A DNA stretch of 64,000 bases from Bradyrhizobium campsiandrae. GTDB taxonomy: Bacteria > Pseudomonadota > Alphaproteobacteria > Rhizobiales > Xanthobacteraceae. How positions within the stretch are numbered: position 1 is the stretch's first letter; every line of letters starts with the position of its first letter. Location: positions 1 through 64,000 of the forward strand of contig NZ_JAANIH010000044.1 of assembly GCF_014529705.1 (NCBI RefSeq). The letters are read 5' to 3'. Below are positions 60,337 to 64,000 of this stretch, one piece after another. The notes beneath the pieces were generated by a model, which worked only from the letters and a program-made list of their open reading frames with translations, was not told the DNA's origin and made no database searches. The translations under genes and the position numbers were made by a program.

Positions 60337-61641
60337 ATGAACTGCCTTGGTTCTCACCTTGCGGTCGCAGCGATCACCGCCTCGTTCGCGCTCTGCCTTC
60401 CCGCTTCCGCCCAGCTCGTGCCGCCGCCCGCAAAGCCAGCCGCGCCGAAGGCGCCCTCACCGCGCGCGGCCTCGTGCCACAATGGTGCAAGCTTCGATCG
60501 CTTCCTGGCCGAGGTGAAACAACAGGCCGTTGCCGCCGGCGTGTCGCAGCGAACGATATCGGAGGCTTCGCCCTATCTCGTCTACGACCAGAGCATCGTA
60601 AACCGCGACCGCGGCCAGCGCGTGTTCGGCCAGCTCTTCACCGAATTCGCCGGCCGCATGGCCGCGCCCTATCGCATGCAGAACGGCCAGCAGCACATCA
60701 AGCAGCACGCAGCGGCATTCGCGCGCGCCGAGAAGGAATACGGCGTGCCGCCGGCGGTGATCGCCGCGTTCTGGGGGCTCGAGAGCGACTTCGGCGCCAA
60801 CATGGGCAACCTGCCGACGCTGAAATCACTGGTGTCGCTGGCCTATGACTGCCGACGCTCGGAGATGTTCGTGAACGAGACCATCGCCGCGCTGAAGATC
60901 ATCGACCGCGGCGATCTCACGCCCGACGAGATGATCGGCTCCTGGGCCGGCGAACTCGGGCAAACGCAATTCCTGCCGACGCATTATGTCAATTACGCCG
61001 TCGACTATGACGGCGACGGGCGGCGCGACCTCCTGCGCAGCGAGGACGACGTGATCGGCTCGACGGCGAACTACATCGCCAACGGATTGAAGTGGCGGCG
61101 CGGCGAGCCCTGGCTGGAAGAGATCAAGGTGCCCTCGAGCCTGCCCTGGGATCAGACCGATCTCAGCGTGCAGCTGCCGCGCGCGAAATGGGCACAGTTC
61201 GGCGTCACCTATCCCGACGGAAGGCCGCTGCCGAACGACAATCTCGCAGCGTCCGTGCTGCTGCCGATGGGACGCTTTGGGCCGGCCTTCATGGCCTACG
61301 CGAATTTTGCGGCGTACACCGAATGGAATAATTCGCTGATCTATTCGACCACCGCAGGCTATCTCGCCTCGCGTATTGCAGGTGCCGCGCCGATGCGCAA
61401 GCCGGCGGCGCCGATCGCGCAATTGCCGTTCAATGAGCTGAAGCAATTGCAGCAGCTTCTGGTCCAGGCCGGCTTCAATGTCGGCAAGGTCGACGGCGTG
61501 CTGGGCCAGCAGAGCCGCGCCGCCGTGAAGGCGATGCAGATCAAATACGGCTTGCCGGCCGATTCCTGGCCGACCGCCGAGCTTCTGGCCCGGATGCGCG
61601 GTGGCACGGCGCAGGCGCAGCCCGCGAGCACGGTGCGATAG
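60337..61641 (+). CDS. Lytic murein transglycosylase, MltB type
   Basis: A 434-residue periplasmic enzyme that cleaves peptidoglycan glycan strands. A signal peptide ends near PASAQ. The catalytic domain shows FWGLESDFG with E149, then SWAGELGQTQFLPTHY and DGDGRRDLLRS. A peptidoglycan-binding domain (QLQQLLVQAGFNVGKVDGVLGQQSRAAVKAMQIKYGL) covers residues about 365-425. ATG 60337 gives the signal peptide; the longer frame does not. Confidence 0.93.
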   Translation: MNCLGSHLAVAAITASFALCLPASAQLVPPPAKPAAPKAPSPRAASCHNGASFDRFLAEVKQQAVAAGVSQRTISEASPYLVYDQSIVNRDRGQRVFGQLFTEFAGRMAAPYRMQNGQQHIKQHAAAFARAEKEYGVPPAVIAAFWGLESDFGANMGNLPTLKSLVSLAYDCRRSEMFVNETIAALKIIDRGDLTPDEMIGSWAGELGQTQFLPTHYVNYAVDYDGDGRRDLLRSEDDVIGSTANYIANGLKWRRGEPWLEEIKVPSSLPWDQTDLSVQLPRAKWAQFGVTYPDGRPLPNDNLAASVLLPMGRFGPAFMAYANFAAYTEWNNSLIYSTTAGYLASRIAGAAPMRKPAAPIAQLPFNELKQLQQLLVQAGFNVGKVDGVLGQQSRAAVKAMQIKYGLPADSWPTAELLARMRGGTAQAQPASTVR

Positions 61642-61750
61642 AATTTTCGCACCGCACAAGCCATTTTCACGATTGTATTATTCCATGAGGCTCCCATGTG
61701 AGTGGCTCAGGTTTTCTCCTGAGATTTCCCACCATTGAAGCGAGCATCAC

Positions 61751-62254
61751 ATGTCCTTCTACGACGCCGTCGTCCCTGCCTATTTGCAAATGCTGAACAG
61801 CCTGACCGGCCTGCTCACCAAAGCCGAGGCGCATTGCGCGGCGAAGAAGATCGACCCGAGCGTGCTGCTCGGCTCCCGCCTCTTCCCGGACATGCTGCCG
61901 CTGTCGAAGCAGATCCAGCTGGTCAGCGATTTCGCCACCAAGGGTTGCGCGCGGCTGACCCATAGCGAGGTGCCGTCGAACCCCGATACGGAAAAGACCT
62001 TCGAGGAGCTGAAGCAGCGGCTCGCCAAAACCATCGACTATGTGAAGTCGTTCAAGCCCGAGCAGTTCGAGGGCGCTGACGCCAAGGATGTCACCTTCCC
62101 GACCGGGCCGGATAAAACCACGACCCTGAAGGGCCAGCAGTTCCTGAGCAATTTCTCGCTTCCGAACTTCTATTTCCACGCCACGACCGCTCACGGCATC
62201 CTGCGCCACAACGGCGTCGAGATTGGCAAGCGCGATTTCATGGGCCTGACCTGA
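61751..62254 (+). CDS. DUF1993 domain-containing protein
   Basis: A 167-residue protein with MSFYDAVVPAYLQMLNSLTGLL at the start, RLFPDMLPLSKQIQ in the middle and NFYFHATTAHGILRHNGVEIGKRDFMG at the end. This is the DinB-like DUF1993 family, a four-helix bundle whose His residues may bind a metal. Function unknown. Confidence 0.85.
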   Translation: MSFYDAVVPAYLQMLNSLTGLLTKAEAHCAAKKIDPSVLLGSRLFPDMLPLSKQIQLVSDFATKGCARLTHSEVPSNPDTEKTFEELKQRLAKTIDYVKSFKPEQFEGADAKDVTFPTGPDKTTTLKGQQFLSNFSLPNFYFHATTAHGILRHNGVEIGKRDFMGLT

Positions 62255-62433
62255 TTTGCGGATTCGCACGGCTGCGACAGCCGAATTCCGCTGTCGGGGC
62301 CGGAATTGCACATGAATTATGCTGCGCGGGGCCTGCCGCGCAGCTCGCCTGCACTTTCCGTATGGCTCATCCCTTGCGCCTGATGCCGCGATGCACAAGT
62401 GTTCCAGACCTCTCAACCCCTGGAAGCACCCCA

Positions 62434-63534
62434 ATGAGCCGCTCCACCAAATTGTTTGAGTCCTACAAGCTCGGCCCGATCACGCTGGCCAATCGCCTGG
62501 TGATGGCGCCGCTGACGCGCAACCGCGCCGTCCCCGGCACCTTCGTACCCGGCGCGCTCGCCGCCGAGTATTACAGCCAGCGCGCCTCGGCCGGCCTCTT
62601 GATCACCGAGGCGAGCCAGATCTCGCAGCAGGGCCAGGGCTACCAGGACACGCCCGGCATCTATTCGAAGGAGCAGGTCGCCGGCTGGCGCAAGGTCACC
62701 GACAAGGTGCACGAGCGCGGCGGCAAGATCTTCATCCAGCTCTGGCATGTCGGCCGCATCTCGCATGTCGATCTCCAGGCCAATGGCGCAGCCCCGGTGG
62801 CGCCGAGCGCGATCCGCGCCAAGGGCAAGACCTTCGTGAACGGTACCTTCGCCGACGTCTCCGAACCTCGTGCGCTCGAGCTCTCCGAAATTCCAGGAAT
62901 CATCGACGACTTCAAGCGCGCCACCAAGAATGCGCTGGAAGCCGGCTTCGACGGCGTCGAGATCCACGGCGCCAACGGCTATCTGCTCGAGCAATTCGCC
63001 AAGGACGGCGCCAACAAGCGCGCGGACGCTTATGGCGGCTCGATCGAGAACCGCGCAAAGCTCATGCTGGAGGTCTCCAAGGCCGTTGCTGCCGAGGCCG
63101 GCTCCGACCGTACCGGCATCCGCATCTCGCCGGTGACGCCCGCCAACGACATCTCGGATTCCAACCCGCAGGCGCTGTACGACTACATCGTCGATGGCCT
63201 CAGCGCGCTGAAGCTGGTGTATCTCCACGTCGTCGAGGGCGCCACCGGCGGGCCGCGCGACATCGCCCCGTTCGACTATGCGAGCATCCGCAAGCGCTTC
63301 GCGGGTGCCTACGTCGCCAACAACGGTTACGATTTCGATCTCGCCACCAAGGTGCTGGACGCTGGCGCAGCCGATTTGATCGCCTTCGGCAAGCCATTCA
63401 TCTCCAACCCCGACCTGGTCGAGCGGCTGAAGCAGGGCGCGGCGCTGAACGATTGGGACAAGAACACGTTCTATGGCGGCGGTGCCAAGGGGTACACCGA
63501 TTACCCGACCCTGGCGGCCGAGCCGGCGGAGTAA
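62434..63534 (+). CDS. Alkene reductase (old yellow enzyme family)
   Basis: A 366-residue FMN-dependent ene-reductase related to NemA and OYE. The TIM-barrel blocks are typical: LANRLVMAPLTRNRA, GLLITEASQISQQGQGY, QLWHVGRISH, DGVEIHGANGYLLEQF, RADAYGGSIENRAKL and FGKPFISNPDLVERL. ATG 62434 is chosen over a longer frame without similarity. It reduces activated double bonds or nitro esters. A terminator separates it from the convergent dehydrogenase. Confidence 0.95.
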   Translation: MSRSTKLFESYKLGPITLANRLVMAPLTRNRAVPGTFVPGALAAEYYSQRASAGLLITEASQISQQGQGYQDTPGIYSKEQVAGWRKVTDKVHERGGKIFIQLWHVGRISHVDLQANGAAPVAPSAIRAKGKTFVNGTFADVSEPRALELSEIPGIIDDFKRATKNALEAGFDGVEIHGANGYLLEQFAKDGANKRADAYGGSIENRAKLMLEVSKAVAAEAGSDRTGIRISPVTPANDISDSNPQALYDYIVDGLSALKLVYLHVVEGATGGPRDIAPFDYASIRKRFAGAYVANNGYDFDLATKVLDAGAADLIAFGKPFISNPDLVERLKQGAALNDWDKNTFYGGGAKGYTDYPTLAAEPAE

Positions 63535-63557
63535 GCCTCGATCCACCCGAACACTGC

Positions 63558-63599
63558 CATGCCCCGCCTTGTGCGCATTGCGCGCGGGGACGGGGCATG
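63558..63599. terminator. Bidirectional terminator between OYE and ALDH genes
   Basis: CATGCCCCG (63558-63566) and CGGGGCATG (63591-63599) form a 9-bp outer stem, and GCGC-att-GCGC an inner one. It lies exactly between two convergent genes. Confidence 0.55.
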
Positions 63600-63616
63600 A
63601 TCCGCGTTTGGATCGG

Positions 63617-64000
63617 TCACACCACGTCGAACTTGACGCCCTGGGCCAGCGGCAGCGTGCGGCCGTAATTGATCGTGTTGGTCGCTCGCCGCATATAGGC
63701 TTTCCACGCGTCAGATCCGGACTCGCGGCCGCCGCCGGTCTCCTTCTCGCCGCCGAAGGCGCCACCAATCTCCGCGCCGGATGGGCCGATATTGACGTTG
63801 GCAATGCCGCAATCGGAGCCACGCGCCGACAGAAATGTCTCAGCTTCGCGCAGATCATTGGTGAAGATGGACGACGACAGTCCCTGCGAGACCGCGTTGT
63901 GGAATTCGAGCACGGCGTCGAAATCGCGATACTTCATCACGTAGAGGATCGGCGCAAAGGTCTCGTGCTCCACCGGTCCGGTCTGCGCGGCGATCTCGAC
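63617..64000 (-). CDS. Aldehyde dehydrogenase, ALDH7 type, 3' end
   Basis: The last 127 residues of an aldehyde dehydrogenase; the gene continues beyond the right edge. The segments HETFAPILYVMKY, GIANVNIGPSGAEIGGAFGG and EKETGGGRESGSDAWKAYMRR identify the ALDH7A group, which includes L-piperidine-6-carboxylate (alpha-aminoadipate semialdehyde) dehydrogenase of lysine catabolism. The catalytic cysteine lies outside the window. Confidence 0.93.
   Translation of the reverse strand, partial: VEIAAQTGPVEHETFAPILYVMKYRDFDAVLEFHNAVSQGLSSSIFTNDLREAETFLSARGSDCGIANVNIGPSGAEIGGAFGGEKETGGGRESGSDAWKAYMRRATNTINYGRTLPLAQGVKFDVV

Overview
The window looks like a chromosomal segment of a Bradyrhizobium or very close relative (Hyphomicrobiales, Alphaproteobacteria). 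Evidence: high GC with strong GC3 bias; a single-gene cytochrome b/c1 fusion (fbcH) behind the Rieske gene; a fused trpE(G) behind a short Trp-Trp leader peptide; aceA divergent from a RamB/ScfR-like regulator; and several palindromic intergenic repeats of the kind scattered through Bradyrhizobium genomes. No rRNA, tRNA, CRISPR array, plasmid origin or intact insertion sequence was seen.

Layout. 1-9700: end of a DUF721/DciA-like gene, an exported DsbA-like protein, smc, an Rsm22-like methyltransferase, a LemA-M48 protease pair, two P-loop ATPases of the ParA/MinD superfamily (the second with a degenerate Walker A) and a GIY-YIG protein. 9706-12620 (minus): trpL-trpE(G)-apt with an attenuator. 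12661-13178: a ParE/RelE toxin broken by a stop codon, with an apparently intact antitoxin. 13222-16703: dienelactone hydrolase, terminator, fbcH and petA. 16983-20126: trmL, queE, queD, hemF and a HAD phosphatase. 20305-27549: an aromatic-degradation neighbourhood (FAD hydroxylase, DUF2783, VOC protein, MarR, HpaD-like ring-cleavage dioxygenase). It is interrupted at about 23.5-26.6 kb by a lower-GC islet with an orphan protein, IS-end-like repeats, a PEP-CTERM remnant, a SEL1 protein flanked by ~105-bp direct repeats, and an Imm11-like immunity protein.

27574-36000: small and regulatory genes (DUF3750, DUF2158 with an acidic tail, LuxR-type regulator, secreted protein, VOC), then a tightly overlapping minus-strand operon DUF1285-CoA pyrophosphatase-DUF6111-cca-TSUP. 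36225-43048: a MoxR-DUF58-DUF4159-membrane protein operon (Bat-like). 43225-46137: a DUF2946 protein and a TonB-dependent receptor behind a Zur-box-like palindrome. 46291-52374: Tat-exported HAD-like protein, GNAT, GT2 with a polytopic membrane protein, NUDIX, metallophosphoesterase and small proteins. 52404-55716: aceA and its divergent regulator. 55717-64000: palindromic repeats, a secreted zincin-like protein, a Lys-rich protein, TPR protein, htpX, an uncharacterised coupled two-gene unit, MltB-type transglycosylase, DUF1993, old yellow enzyme, and the 3' end of an ALDH7-type dehydrogenase.

Most of the window is housekeeping or metabolic core. The most distinctive points are the leaderless-looking trpL attenuator, the broken toxin, the QueD homologue lacking the usual catalytic cysteine, the twin ParA-like ATPases, and the accessory islet. 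No complete, clearly novel multi-gene system could be demonstrated; the ATPase pair and the two-gene unit at 59.8-60.3 kb are the best candidates for undescribed function.
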